Origin: an uncultured Armatimonadota bacterium | GTDB lineage: Bacteria > Armatimonadota > Fimbriimonadia > Fimbriimonadales > Fimbriimonadaceae | DNA length: 64,000 nt | Direction of reading: 5' to 3' | Assembly: GCA_903899015.1 (NCBI GenBank) | Contig: CAIUHP010000068.1 | Location: 55,999 to 119,998 of the forward strand | Shown here: positions 1-9,229 of the stretch, in pieces | How positions within the stretch are numbered: the first letter of the stretch is position 1 | How the letters are laid out: each line of letters begins with the position of its first letter | The notes under the pieces: model-generated | Told to the model about the DNA's origin: nothing | Seen by the model: only the letters and a program-made list of their open reading frames with translations | Database searches by the model: none | Position numbers and translations under genes: made by a program

Positions 1-1
1 G

Positions 2-361
2 CACCCGATAGATGACATTCCGATGGATGCAAATAGCAGGGAACTGTTCAACCAACTTCGCCCCCATCTTCTGGCTTTAGGTGAAGACATTCACGAACTT
101 GGTCAATCGCGCAGTGTGGTCTACCGGGTTTACGATTTCGTCGTCGAAGTCATCCCGAGAAAGGGTTACCTCTATCTCAATTTGAACTTAGAAATGTCCG
201 ACCTCGACCCCGTACCCGAGCACGTTGATGACTTAACCATCTTTGCGTTTGTTCGCGACGCTAAGGAACGAGGATCTGTTGGATTCTCGATCTGGAGCGC
301 TGATCGACTGCCTGTCGCAATCGAACTCATCAAACGCGCATACGAGCGAGTTACGGAGTAA
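2..361 (+). CDS. DUF5655-type protein, 5' end possibly outside window
   Basis: The reading frame is open from the window edge, so the true start may lie upstream; ATG at 23 is the first internal start and has no clear ribosome binding site. The roughly 112 visible residues look like the DUF5655 domain: an alpha-helical start (ELFNQLRPHLLAL), a central strand pair around YDFVVEVIPRKGYLYLNL, and a final helix LIKRAYERV. DUF5655 domains often sit at the C-terminus of nuclease-related or restriction-associated proteins, which suits the hsdR gene downstream. The molecular function of the domain is not known. Family call moderately sure; completeness of the gene unsure. Confidence 0.6.
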   Translation, partial: HPIDDIPMDANSRELFNQLRPHLLALGEDIHELGQSRSVVYRVYDFVVEVIPRKGYLYLNLNLEMSDLDPVPEHVDDLTIFAFVRDAKERGSVGFSIWSADRLPVAIELIKRAYERVTE

Positions 362-429
362 GCCGAAACCCGTCCTGTTCAGTTGAACGATCTTGCCCCT
401 TGGGGAGTCGTAGTATTCTGTGATTGGCG

Positions 430-1584
430 ATGTCGCTTCAAGTAACAATCAAACCTGAGGTTTTGCGGTGGGCGAGGGAACGAGTTTCTCTCGCACCTGC
501 TGAGTTGGCTAGGGGGATGGGTTGGAAGAGCACGACGCTCATTGACCGGTGGGAAGCGACCGGTGAACTGAGCCTGAGCCACCTGGAGCGACTCGCGGTC
601 CGCACTCATACGCCGGTCGGATATTTCTTCCTACCTGAACCTCCGGTTGATCGCCTTCCGGTCGCAGATTTCCGAACCACCGACGCCGCACCTCAGCTTC
701 GGCCCAGTCCGGACCTGTTGGAAACGCTTTACACCTGCCAGCAACGCCAAGAGTGGTTTCGAGATTATCTTCTCAGTCAGGACGCCGATCAGCTCCCTTT
801 CGTGGCTCGATCGCGAGTGACGGACTCGGTATCAGAAGTAGCGAAAGAAATTCGCGGTGTGATTCAATTCGACATTCCCGCTCGGGCACAAATGGCCACG
901 TGGGAAGCAGCTTTGGCGAGCATGATGGAGGGAACGGAGCAGGCGGGCATTTTGGTGATGCGCAATGGCGTGGTGGGGAATAACTCGCACCGCAAGCTTA
1001 AAGTTGATGAATTCCGAGGGTTTGCTCTTTCAGACCCGTATGCACCTTTGGTCTTCATCAACGCATCGGATGCCAAATCAGCGCAAATGTTTACTCTCGC
1101 GCATGAACTTGCCCATATCTGGCTTGGGGCAAGCGGGGTTTCGAATTGGCGACTCAATGCCGATCGAGCTGTTGAACGATTCTGCAACGCAGTCGCGGCA
1201 GAGGTCCTGGTTCCGCGCGAGATGTTTGAAGAGGACTGGCAAGTCGAAGCCGAGCCGTTGGCAGAAGCGAGCCGTCTCGCTCGAGGATATAAGACTAGTA
1301 GCTTAGTGATACTGATTCAGGCGCGAGAATTTGGACGTATCACCCAAGAGCAATTCGACATGAGCTACAACGCCGAACTGGCCGCGATCCGGGAAAACAA
1401 GGGGGCTAGTGGTGGGGATTTCTATCGGACTCAAGGAAGTCGGTTAGGTAAGCGATTTGCGCGGGCCGTCGTTGCGAGCGCGATGGAGGGGCACCTACCT
1501 TACACCGAAGCCTTTGAGTTGTTGGGTGTGAGGAAATCGGAGACTTTTAACAAGTTAGCAAGGACGTTAGAGGTCACAAGCTGA
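430..1584 (+). CDS. XRE-family HTH / ImmA-IrrE metallopeptidase (antitoxin-type regulator)
   Basis: This is a two-domain protein. An N-terminal helix-turn-helix (about residues 8-60, LAPAELARGMGWKSTTLIDR) is followed by an ImmA/IrrE (COG2856) peptidase domain whose zinc site FTLAHELAHIWLG carries the HExxH motif near residue 227. Such proteins act as repressors and antitoxins in ICEBs1-like and HigBA-like modules. ATG at 430 is preferred over an in-frame TTG at 424. The next gene begins one base after this stop and encodes a DUF4411 PIN-like protein, the usual partner, so the two probably form a toxin-antitoxin pair. The pair lies inside a restriction operon. Whether the peptidase is active cannot be seen. 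Confidence 0.88.
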   Translation: MSLQVTIKPEVLRWARERVSLAPAELARGMGWKSTTLIDRWEATGELSLSHLERLAVRTHTPVGYFFLPEPPVDRLPVADFRTTDAAPQLRPSPDLLETLYTCQQRQEWFRDYLLSQDADQLPFVARSRVTDSVSEVAKEIRGVIQFDIPARAQMATWEAALASMMEGTEQAGILVMRNGVVGNNSHRKLKVDEFRGFALSDPYAPLVFINASDAKSAQMFTLAHELAHIWLGASGVSNWRLNADRAVERFCNAVAAEVLVPREMFEEDWQVEAEPLAEASRLARGYKTSSLVILIQAREFGRITQEQFDMSYNAELAAIRENKGASGGDFYRTQGSRLGKRFARAVVASAMEGHLPYTEAFELLGVRKSETFNKLARTLEVTS

Positions 1585-1585
1585 C

Positions 1586-2074
1586 ATGGCGTACTTGCTC
1601 GATACGAACACTTTTATCGAGTCAAAGAACCAATTCTATCGATTCGCTGTTTGTCCGGGTTTCTGGGATTGGATCACTTTAGCTGCGGCAGAAGGCCGTG
1701 TGTTGAGCCTCGATAAGGTTCGCGATGAGTTGTTTGTAGTCGAGGACGATCTATCAAATTGGGCTAGTGGGTTACCTCCGACTTTCTTTAAGTCAGTTGA
1801 CGCCAAAACCGTCCAGGCTGCGGGTGCAATAAGCGAGTGGACGCTTGGCAAAGCCTATCGACCAGCAGCAGTCCAAACGTTTTTTGACAGTGCAGACTAT
1901 TGGTTAATTGCTTTTGCTCTCGCCCACAACCATGTCCTTGTAACCAGAGAACTTCCCAGTCCTGAGTCCAAGAGAGTGATTAAAATCCCCGATGTTTGCG
2001 TAGGGCTCGGGGTGAAATTCAAGTCGCCTTTTGACATGTTGACTGAAGAAGGGGCTGAGTTCGTTCTACAATAG
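1586..2074 (+). CDS. DUF4411 PIN-like toxin
   Basis: The N-terminus MAYLLDTNTFIE matches the first acidic motif of PIN-type ribonucleases, and the following CPGFWDWI segment is the usual DUF4411 signature. A second acidic stretch, DSADYWLIAFAL near residue 102, would complete the metal site. The 162-residue length fits the family. The gene starts one base after the stop of the XRE/ImmA gene, so translation is probably coupled. PIN-like proteins cut RNA, and in this pairing the upstream HTH-peptidase is the expected antitoxin. Family call is firm; toxicity is inferred from the arrangement. Confidence 0.85.
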   Translation: MAYLLDTNTFIESKNQFYRFAVCPGFWDWITLAAAEGRVLSLDKVRDELFVVEDDLSNWASGLPPTFFKSVDAKTVQAAGAISEWTLGKAYRPAAVQTFFDSADYWLIAFALAHNHVLVTRELPSPESKRVIKIPDVCVGLGVKFKSPFDMLTEEGAEFVLQ

Positions 2075-2097
2075 CTTTACGTCTGCGGTAATGCTGT

Positions 2098-5000
2098 ATG
2101 CAAAACGACTTCTCTGAGAGCCTGTTAGTAGAGCAGCCCGCGATTGAGTTGCTGGGCGAGCTTGGGTGGCAGTCGTTTTCAGCCTTAAATGAGACGTTTG
2201 GCGAAGGTAGCACGCTTGGTCGCCAGGTTCGCGGCGAAGTTGTTTTGATAACACGACTTCGAGCATCCCTCATTAGCCTGAATCCTGCATTGCCCGAATC
2301 GGCGATTACCTCTGCGATTGACGAGATCACCCGTGACCGTACCGGTATGAGTCCGGTTGGGGCCAACCGAGAGGTTTACCAACTGCTCAAGGACGGAGTC
2401 CTTGTCTCACCGCCAGACCCAATTCACGGCGGACAGAAAAACGAACGGGTCCGAGTCATCGATTGGGTGGAAGTCGGCAATAACGACTTCTTGGCGGTGA
2501 GCCAGCTAAAGATTCAAGGTCCGATGTATGCGTGCATTCCGGACCTTATCGGTTTTGTGAATGGCTTGCCGCAGGTTGTCTTCGAGTTCAAAAAGCCGGG
2601 AGTCAGCGACCGGGTTGCGTTCGATGAAAACCTCACCAGCTACAAGCACGGGATGAACGGGGTTCCCGCCCTGTTCGCTTACAACGCTTTCCTCATTACC
2701 AGCAACGGCACCGAGAGCCACATCGGGTCTTTGACCGCCGATTGGGAGCGATTCTTTGAGTGGAAGCGGATTGAACGCGAGGACGAGCCGCGCCGAGTTT
2801 CGCTAGAGGTCGTGATTCGGGGCGCTTGCCAACGTGAGCGGTTGCTCGACTTGGTGGAGAATTTCACTCTCTTCACCGAGGTTTCGGACGGTACTGCAAA
2901 GATCGTCGGACAGAATCACCAGTTTTTGGGCGTTAATAACGCGATTCTGGCTTCGATGAAGGCTCGGGAGACTTCGACAGGGCAAGGCGGTGTTTTCTGG
3001 CACACGCAGGGCTCGGGAAAGAGTTTCTCGATGGTCTTCTTCGCCCAAAAGATCATGCGCAAGATTCCGGGCAACTGGACCTTTGTCGTAATCACCGACC
3101 GAGTGGAGCTGGACGACCAGATCGCCAAGACTTTCAAGGCCTGCGGCGCGGTTAGCGATGCCGAAAGCAAAGAGTGCCATGCCCGAAGCGGCGCGCATCT
3201 CGCCGAACTGCTCGCGGGCAACCATCGATACGTTTTCACACTGATTCATAAGTTCACGACTTCAGAAGAGCTATGCAACCGAGAAGATGTGATCGTGCTT
3301 GTGGACGAAGCGCATCGGAGTCAGTACGACACGATGGCGATGAACATGCGGGTGGCCTTGCCGAACGCGACATTTGTCGCGTTTACGGGTACGCCTCTCA
3401 TCGTCGGCGAGGAGCGCACCCGAGAGATTTTTGGAGACTACGTCTCGATCTACGATTTCCGCCAGTCGGTGGAAGACCACGCAACCGTTCCGCTTTTCTA
3501 CGAGAACCGGACTCCCGAGCTTCACCTGGATAACCTTCAACTCAATGAAGACATTTACGACGTGGTGGAAGCGGCTGGTCTCGACGAGGATGCCGAAGAT
3601 CGGCTCGAAAAGCTGTTAGGCAAGCAGTATCACCTCATCACCCGTGATGATCGCCTGGAAACAGTAGCGAAGGATATCGTGCAGCACTTCCTTGGCCGAG
3701 GTTTCATGGGTAAGGCGATGGTCGTCTCGATCGACAAAGCAACCGCGTTGAGGATGTACGACAAGGTTCAGAAGTATTGGCTCGAAGAGTTTCACCGGGT
3801 AGAGCGAGATTTGGCAAAGAACAAGCTGCCTGAGACCGAGCTTGCCGAACTAAGGACAAGGCACAAGATTCTTGATTCAACAGATATGGCGGTCATTGTC
3901 TCGCCTGGTCAGAACGAGATCGAGCAGATGGCAGCAAAAGGATTGAACATCCTCCAGCATCGCGAGCGGATGAACAAAGAGGCGCTCGATGAAAAATTCA
4001 AGAAACCAGGAGACCCTCTCAGACTGGTATTTGTCTGCGCAATGTGGCTGACCGGATTTGATGCTCAGTCTTGCTCAACAGTTTATCTGGATAAGCCGAT
4101 GCGGAATCACACCCTGATGCAGACAATTGCCCGAGCCAACCGGGTTTTCCCCGGCAAGTACAGCGGCGTGATTGTTGACTACGCGAACGTTTTCCTCTCG
4201 CTAGAGAAAGCGCTCTCGATTTACGGACAGGGCTCGGCGGGAAGCTCTCCGGTTCAGGATAAGTCGAAGCTGGCGGATGAACTTCGAGAAGCGATGACGG
4301 AAGCTACTGCTTTCTGCCTGGTGCGAGAGGTTGATTTGGCCGCGATTGAGGCTTTGCCACTAGGTGGCATGGCTCGCTTGAACAAGGTTGCCGACGCGGT
4401 GGAAGCCCTAATCGGACCCGAATCGGTGCGAAAGGAATTCCAAGCCCACGTTCGGCTAATTGTGACGCTTTATCGAGCCGTGAAGCCTCATCCAGCAGCA
4501 ATTGAGTTTGTGTCTCGCGTGTCGGCACTAAGTGTGATTGCAGATGAGATCAAACGGCGAATGACGCCGAACCCAATGAGCCTTGACACGGTGCTGGCAA
4601 ACATCGACAAGGTGCTCGACAACTCCATCCACGGCGGTCCGCAGATCGCGCGCGATATTCCAAAGATTGACCTGTCGAAAATCGACTTCGAGGCCCTGAA
4701 AGCCAAGTTTAACAAGACTGAGCACAAGCAAACAGAAATCGAGATTCTCAAGGCCGCCATTCGGGCACAGCTCGACAAGCTCGTGATGCTGAACAAGACA
4801 CGCATCGATTTCCTTGAAAAATTCGAGGCGCTGATTGAAGCCTATAACACCGGAGCGGCAAACATCGAACAACTCTTTGCTGATCTTGTTGACTTCACAA
4901 AGAACCTGAGCGTTGAAGAGCAACGTCACGTTCGAGAGCAGATGACGGAAGAAGAGTTGGTCGTCTTTGACATCCTAACTCGACCGGCCCCTGACCTCTC

Positions 5001-5256
5001 GGAAGAGGAGCAGAAAGAAGTCAAGAAAGTCGCTCGTGAGATGCTTACGAAGTTGAAATCGATCTTGGTTGTGGACTGGAGGTCGAAACGGGGCGCGGTT
5101 TCTAAAGTTCAACTTACGATTCAAGACACGCTCGACGCAGGGCTTCCTCAGAAATACACCCCCGATATCTACAAGAGCAAATGCGACGCGGTTTTCGACC
5201 ATTTCTACGACAAGTACGCCCAAGCGAACGACAGTGTTTATCGCCAAGCGGGTTAA
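2098..5256 (+). CDS. hsdR: Type I restriction enzyme R subunit (HsdR)
   Basis: The 1052 residues have the size and order of HsdR. An N-terminal nuclease domain carries VVFEFKKPG near residues 160-168 as the E-x-K part of the PD-(D/E)xK site. A superfamily 2 motor follows, with Walker A QGSGKS (about 304), DEAH box VDEAHRSQYD (about 402), FTGTP (about 428) and the arginine motif QTIARANRV (about 675). A helical C-terminal part would contact the modification complex. HsdR cuts unmodified DNA after ATP-driven translocation with HsdM and HsdS, which are not in the window and may lie to the left. It starts 23 bp after the DUF4411 gene in the same direction. Confidence 0.95.
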   Translation: MQNDFSESLLVEQPAIELLGELGWQSFSALNETFGEGSTLGRQVRGEVVLITRLRASLISLNPALPESAITSAIDEITRDRTGMSPVGANREVYQLLKDGVLVSPPDPIHGGQKNERVRVIDWVEVGNNDFLAVSQLKIQGPMYACIPDLIGFVNGLPQVVFEFKKPGVSDRVAFDENLTSYKHGMNGVPALFAYNAFLITSNGTESHIGSLTADWERFFEWKRIEREDEPRRVSLEVVIRGACQRERLLDLVENFTLFTEVSDGTAKIVGQNHQFLGVNNAILASMKARETSTGQGGVFWHTQGSGKSFSMVFFAQKIMRKIPGNWTFVVITDRVELDDQIAKTFKACGAVSDAESKECHARSGAHLAELLAGNHRYVFTLIHKFTTSEELCNREDVIVLVDEAHRSQYDTMAMNMRVALPNATFVAFTGTPLIVGEERTREIFGDYVSIYDFRQSVEDHATVPLFYENRTPELHLDNLQLNEDIYDVVEAAGLDEDAEDRLEKLLGKQYHLITRDDRLETVAKDIVQHFLGRGFMGKAMVVSIDKATALRMYDKVQKYWLEEFHRVERDLAKNKLPETELAELRTRHKILDSTDMAVIVSPGQNEIEQMAAKGLNILQHRERMNKEALDEKFKKPGDPLRLVFVCAMWLTGFDAQSCSTVYLDKPMRNHTLMQTIARANRVFPGKYSGVIVDYANVFLSLEKALSIYGQGSAGSSPVQDKSKLADELREAMTEATAFCLVREVDLAAIEALPLGGMARLNKVADAVEALIGPESVRKEFQAHVRLIVTLYRAVKPHPAAIEFVSRVSALSVIADEIKRRMTPNPMSLDTVLANIDKVLDNSIHGGPQIARDIPKIDLSKIDFEALKAKFNKTEHKQTEIEILKAAIRAQLDKLVMLNKTRIDFLEKFEALIEAYNTGAANIEQLFADLVDFTKNLSVEEQRHVREQMTEEELVVFDILTRPAPDLSEEEQKEVKKVAREMLTKLKSILVVDWRSKRGAVSKVQLTIQDTLDAGLPQKYTPDIYKSKCDAVFDHFYDKYAQANDSVYRQAG

Positions 5257-5299
5257 TTTCCGCCACTTTCAGGCGCTCCTTTCGTAGAAGTCAGTCGCG

Positions 5300-6733
5300 A
5301 TGAGTGTTTCCTACAAAAGGTCAATTTGTTGGGTTCGGCGAGATTTACGTCTGTTCGATCACACCGCATTAGCCGAAGCAACCTACCGATCCCATGAGGT
5401 CTTCGTGGTTTTCGTTTTTGACCCCACAATCTTAGATCTACTTGAAGATCGAGCTCACTTGAGAGTTTCCTTTATCCATCGTTCGCTTCAGGAGATGGAT
5501 CGAAAGTTGCGAGAACAAGGGTCGCGACTTTGGGTGCTGCTTGGAAATCCGGCAACCGTCATTCCTCAGTTCGCGAAAGAAATTCAGGCGGAAGCGGTTT
5601 TTGCGTCACGTGACTATGAGCCTTTTGCTCGTAGGCGAGATTTAACGGTCCAAGAGAATCTCAAGTTGGCTGGCATCGAATTCCTCGATTTTAAAGATCA
5701 AATTACTTTCGACCCGCACGAATTAGCGACTGCAGAAGGAAATCCATTTCGCGTTTTTACACCGTTTAGAAAGGCCTGGGAAAAGCTATTCATTGCCGAT
5801 CGAGATGCCGCTGAAGCGGTTTCGGACTTGAACAAGCTTGCCCGGGACGACGAATCCATCGACTACCCAATGCCTAGCCTCAAAGATTTAGGATTCCAAG
5901 AGGTGGAACTTTGGCTTGAGCCAGGAGAAGACGCAGGGCGTAAGCGGTTGGCTAATTTTGCTTCGAAGCTTGCGGACTACAAGGCGAAACGCGATTTCCC
6001 AGCGCTGGATCAAACGAGCACACTCTCGGTCGATTTCCGATTTGGTACCGTTTCGATTCGTGAAGCCATTCGCCTGACGCTTGAACATCCAAGCGAAGGG
6101 GCGGATAGCTGGCGAAGTGAACTCATTTGGCGCGAGTTCTATCAGCACATTCTGTTTCACTACCCAGATGTCGTTGACCAAACGTTTCAGCCTCAATATC
6201 GCGATATCGAATATCCTGGCTCAAAAGAAGATTTTGAGGCTTGGAGCGAGGGAAGAACCGGATTCCCAATCGTCGATGCTGCGATGCGCTGCTTAAACGC
6301 CACCGGATGGATGCACAACCGATTGCGGATGGTGGTGGCATCATTTCTCACCAAGGATTTACTCGTTGACTATCGTTGGGGCGAAGCCTATTTTCAGCGA
6401 AAACTGCTTGATTTTGATTTAGCTTCCAATAACGGTGGGTGGCAATGGTCAGCTTCAACTGGGGCCGATCCTCAACCTTACTTTCGAATTTTCAATCCAA
6501 TATCACAGAGCGCGAAATTTGATTCAGAAGGGAATTTTATCCGCCGGTGGGTTCCGGAGCTTGCGGACCTTGAAGCACCTTCGATCTATTTTCCAGCGCT
6601 CGCGGCAGAATTTGACTTGCTCACCGCAAGCGTTGAGTTGGGGAAGACTTACCCTCACCCAATCGTGGATCATGCGATTCAGAGAGATCGGGCGATTGCT
6701 TTGCTGTCCAAAAAGCCGATTACCGAGTCTTGA
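5300..6733 (+). CDS. phrB: Deoxyribodipyrimidine photolyase / cryptochrome family
   Basis: The 477-residue protein begins with the Rossmann-type antenna domain (ICWVRRDLRLFDHTALAEA). It ends with the helical FAD-binding domain, including the strongly conserved stretches TGFPIVDAAMRCLNATGWMH, WASNNGGWQW-like DLASNNGGWQWSAS, and DPQPYFRIFNP. These are hallmarks of class I CPD photolyases, which split UV-induced pyrimidine dimers using blue light. Its 3' end overlaps the convergent deacetylase gene by 14 bp. A light-repair enzyme fits the carotenoid cluster further along the window. Photolyase is favoured over cryptochrome because the FAD-site motifs are complete and no C-terminal extension is present. 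Confidence 0.95.
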   Translation: MSVSYKRSICWVRRDLRLFDHTALAEATYRSHEVFVVFVFDPTILDLLEDRAHLRVSFIHRSLQEMDRKLREQGSRLWVLLGNPATVIPQFAKEIQAEAVFASRDYEPFARRRDLTVQENLKLAGIEFLDFKDQITFDPHELATAEGNPFRVFTPFRKAWEKLFIADRDAAEAVSDLNKLARDDESIDYPMPSLKDLGFQEVELWLEPGEDAGRKRLANFASKLADYKAKRDFPALDQTSTLSVDFRFGTVSIREAIRLTLEHPSEGADSWRSELIWREFYQHILFHYPDVVDQTFQPQYRDIEYPGSKEDFEAWSEGRTGFPIVDAAMRCLNATGWMHNRLRMVVASFLTKDLLVDYRWGEAYFQRKLLDFDLASNNGGWQWSASTGADPQPYFRIFNPISQSAKFDSEGNFIRRWVPELADLEAPSIYFPALAAEFDLLTASVELGKTYPHPIVDHAIQRDRAIALLSKKPITES

Positions 6734-7415
6734 GCCGCTTGAGCAGTGGTTTGACTTTCAATTTGTAGAGCAGCATGGGAAGCGTGTCACTGTAGGCCAC
6801 GACGATTCGAGGTAGTTCGAGTCTCTTGTCGATGTCTTGAGAGATACGCTTGCCGAGAATGACGGCCGTTTTGTATCCAACCAGCCCGACTTGCTCGACG
6901 GCACTCGCATTGTAGCTACCGTAGGGGTAACAGAACGATAGCGGTTGAATGCCTTCGGACAAGAGTCGTTCGTGGGCAGATCGGACTTCTTGAAGTTGAA
7001 CCGATGCAGTGGCCCGATCTAAGTGAATGTGGTTGGCAGTGTGGTTGCCTATTTCATGGCCTCCGCTTTGGACGGAGCGCAAAACATCCCAATTTGCGAG
7101 GGGCCGGGCCAAGTTGGCGTCCCAAGCTGATGTGCCGCCAACTCGATTGCTTACGGCATAAAAAGTGGCTTTGCCGCCGACCTCGTCAAAAATTTGAGGC
7201 GCATGAAACATTGTGGATTCATAGGCGTCATCAAAGGTGAAGCAGACAATTCCTGGTTTCCAAGGGGAAGAAAGGTCGCCAACTCGAAGAAAATCAAATT
7301 TCTTTCGAGAAAAAAATCGAACGTGAGAACGCAGTCTAGAGGGCTCAATATTAAGCCTTCGACCCTCTTCTGAGGCCGATCCGACCTTATGGTAGCAAAG
7401 AATCGTAGCTTCCAT
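6720..7415 (-). CDS. Polysaccharide deacetylase (NodB-type)
   Basis: This 231-residue protein has the carbohydrate esterase 4 motifs in order: CFTFDDAYES (motif 1, catalytic and metal Asp pair), GHEIGNHTANH (motif 2, H-x3-H metal site) and FCYPYGSYN (motif 3). The family removes acetyl groups from peptidoglycan or exopolysaccharide GlcNAc. No signal peptide or membrane anchor is visible; the N-terminus is MEATILCYHKVGS, so it may work on a cytoplasmic precursor or the real start may differ. The gene converges with the photolyase and overlaps its end by 14 bp. Confidence 0.88.
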   Translation of the reverse strand: MEATILCYHKVGSASEEGRRLNIEPSRLRSHVRFFSRKKFDFLRVGDLSSPWKPGIVCFTFDDAYESTMFHAPQIFDEVGGKATFYAVSNRVGGTSAWDANLARPLANWDVLRSVQSGGHEIGNHTANHIHLDRATASVQLQEVRSAHERLLSEGIQPLSFCYPYGSYNASAVEQVGLVGYKTAVILGKRISQDIDKRLELPRIVVAYSDTLPMLLYKLKVKPLLKRLKTR

Positions 7416-7549
7416 GACATTTAGCGTGACAACGAAGGTCTTTCGCGCGTCCGAAGTATGGCCGAACTGCTGGTAGACAAACCTCAGGCGGCGTGACTAA
7501 AATGGTTTGGAATCCAGAGTTTGTTCTGGAGGTGGAGACACAAGCACAC

Positions 7550-9223
7550 ATGCAGAAGATGCTCTCTTTAGCCGTCGGCTTTTCAGCGCTTATTATTTCA
7601 AGCGTTGCATCAGCACAATTCGACGGGCCAGCCCCCCTAGCGTGGCGCTGGCAACAATCGTCAACCTCAGCTCCCGGAGGCTCTCCGCTTGTTGTGGACA
7701 ACACGATCTATCAGTCTTTGGGAGGACGTGTCTTCTCGTTGGACAAGGACTCCGCCAATCTTAAGTGGCGATTCCCGGCCTTAGATCCAGTGGATGGAGT
7801 TTTCCGATCAACCCCCGTGCTCCTTGGCGGAACATTGGTTGTTGCGGCTGACAATAAACTCATTTATGGCGTCGATCCCAAAACGGGCCAGTTAAAGTGG
7901 AGCCATCCGACTCCGAGCCCTGTTTATGGACAGCCGGTAGCTGTCGGGCAGTTCATCGTTTTCGCCTTAAGTGAGAACCAGCTGCTCGCAATCAAGCCGG
8001 AAGATGGAACCGAAGCCTGGACAAAGCCATACAACATTTACGATGGCATTCAGGGAACGCTTGGCGTGTATCAGAACGATGTTCTGATTTGCACGAACAA
8101 GACAACATTGGTTGCATTTAACGTCAACACCCTCAAATTTGATTGGACCGTTCCGTTCTCTCAGATGCCTCCCTCACCCATGCCGGTTACGCAGGGTGAT
8201 CGAGTCTTGATGACATCTGGACCGTTCTTGATTGCGATCAACGGTTCCACTGGCAGACCTTTGTGGCAGGTGGATACCAAACTTCAGCTTGCCTTCGCAC
8301 CCGCCGTTTCCGAGTCTGGAATCATGGTAGTTGCGAATGATGGTCAGGTCGAATTGTTCGACACGAACCACAAGCTCATCAACAAGACTCCAATTGCTCT
8401 GTCTTCAACTCCGGTTGCTCGACCTACTCCAGTGGGTACCAAGTATGTGATTCCGACGTCAAACGGCGGAGTTGTCCTACTCGATCCTTCTTCAGGAAGA
8501 ACTCTATGGAACTACATCATTCATCCGATCGATGAAATGGTTCTGCAGTCCACTTCGAAACCAACTGGTGGAAAGGGTGGACCAGGAGCAGGTGGCGGCC
8601 CCGGTTTAGGTGGTGGCGGCGGCGGTGGACTTCTTGGTGGTGGTGCTGGCGGTGGCGCTGGTCAGAGCAAGAAGAACGACGACGTAGTTTATTACATCCA
8701 GGCGAGCGGTTCAGCGGTTCTTGCCGGTCAGACCCTACTCGTTCCTGCGAAAGATGGCAGCTTGCTCGCTTTCGACAAGGACACTGGTGTCGATCTCACC
8801 CCTCCAACGACTTCGATGGAATTCCCCAATCCGGGTGATTCAATCAGCGGTCAGCCTCCTCTCATTCTACTTTTCAAGATCCAAGACGATGCTTCTGGCA
8901 TTAACAAGGACACCTTGAAGATTACGCTTGACGGTCAGAAGCTGGACTACACCTTCACAAAAGAAGGTCTGGCCCTCGTTCGATTCTCGCAGACTGGCAA
9001 TAACAAGCCGCTTTCCGATGGTCGAAAGACATTCACGGTGACCGTTTCCGACTGGCTCGGTAATGAAGGCAAATCGGAGTTTTCCGTAATGGTCGACAAT
9101 ACCCTTCCTACTATCAAGCTGCCTGGCGCAGATACCAAGGCTACTGGGCCTGGTGGACGCGGCGGCGGTAAGGGCGGCGGATTTGGTGGCGGCGGTGCTA
9201 CTGGCAACGGCGACGGTCGCTAA
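7550..9223 (+). CDS. Secreted PQQ-type beta-propeller protein with Gly-rich inserts
   Basis: The preferred start is ATG 7550, which gives a clean signal peptide (MQKMLSLAVGFSALIISSVASA, cut before QFDG) and has a purine-rich GGAGGTGG at 7528-7535; a frame open from 7493 lacks such an N-terminus. The body contains repeats typical of PQQ-like propellers: VFSLDKDSANLKWRF, IYGVDPKTGQLKWSHP and LLAIKPEDGTEAWTKP. A glycine-rich linker (bases about 8574-8665) separates the propeller from a further beta-rich domain (LPTIKLPG region), and the tail (about 9145-9220) is also Gly-rich. It is likely an extracellular scaffold; no catalytic motif is seen. dprA starts 6 bp after the stop. Confidence 0.82.
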   Translation: MQKMLSLAVGFSALIISSVASAQFDGPAPLAWRWQQSSTSAPGGSPLVVDNTIYQSLGGRVFSLDKDSANLKWRFPALDPVDGVFRSTPVLLGGTLVVAADNKLIYGVDPKTGQLKWSHPTPSPVYGQPVAVGQFIVFALSENQLLAIKPEDGTEAWTKPYNIYDGIQGTLGVYQNDVLICTNKTTLVAFNVNTLKFDWTVPFSQMPPSPMPVTQGDRVLMTSGPFLIAINGSTGRPLWQVDTKLQLAFAPAVSESGIMVVANDGQVELFDTNHKLINKTPIALSSTPVARPTPVGTKYVIPTSNGGVVLLDPSSGRTLWNYIIHPIDEMVLQSTSKPTGGKGGPGAGGGPGLGGGGGGGLLGGGAGGGAGQSKKNDDVVYYIQASGSAVLAGQTLLVPAKDGSLLAFDKDTGVDLTPPTTSMEFPNPGDSISGQPPLILLFKIQDDASGINKDTLKITLDGQKLDYTFTKEGLALVRFSQTGNNKPLSDGRKTFTVTVSDWLGNEGKSEFSVMVDNTLPTIKLPGADTKATGPGGRGGGKGGGFGGGGATGNGDGR

Positions 9224-9229
9224 GGCGTC

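Noticed and set aside
8574..8665. Gly-codon-rich DNA as a tandem repeat or recombination hotspot
   Set aside because: It keeps the reading frame of the propeller protein and similar Gly/Ala-rich linkers occur in the secretin and the BNR protein, so it is best read as a flexible protein linker.
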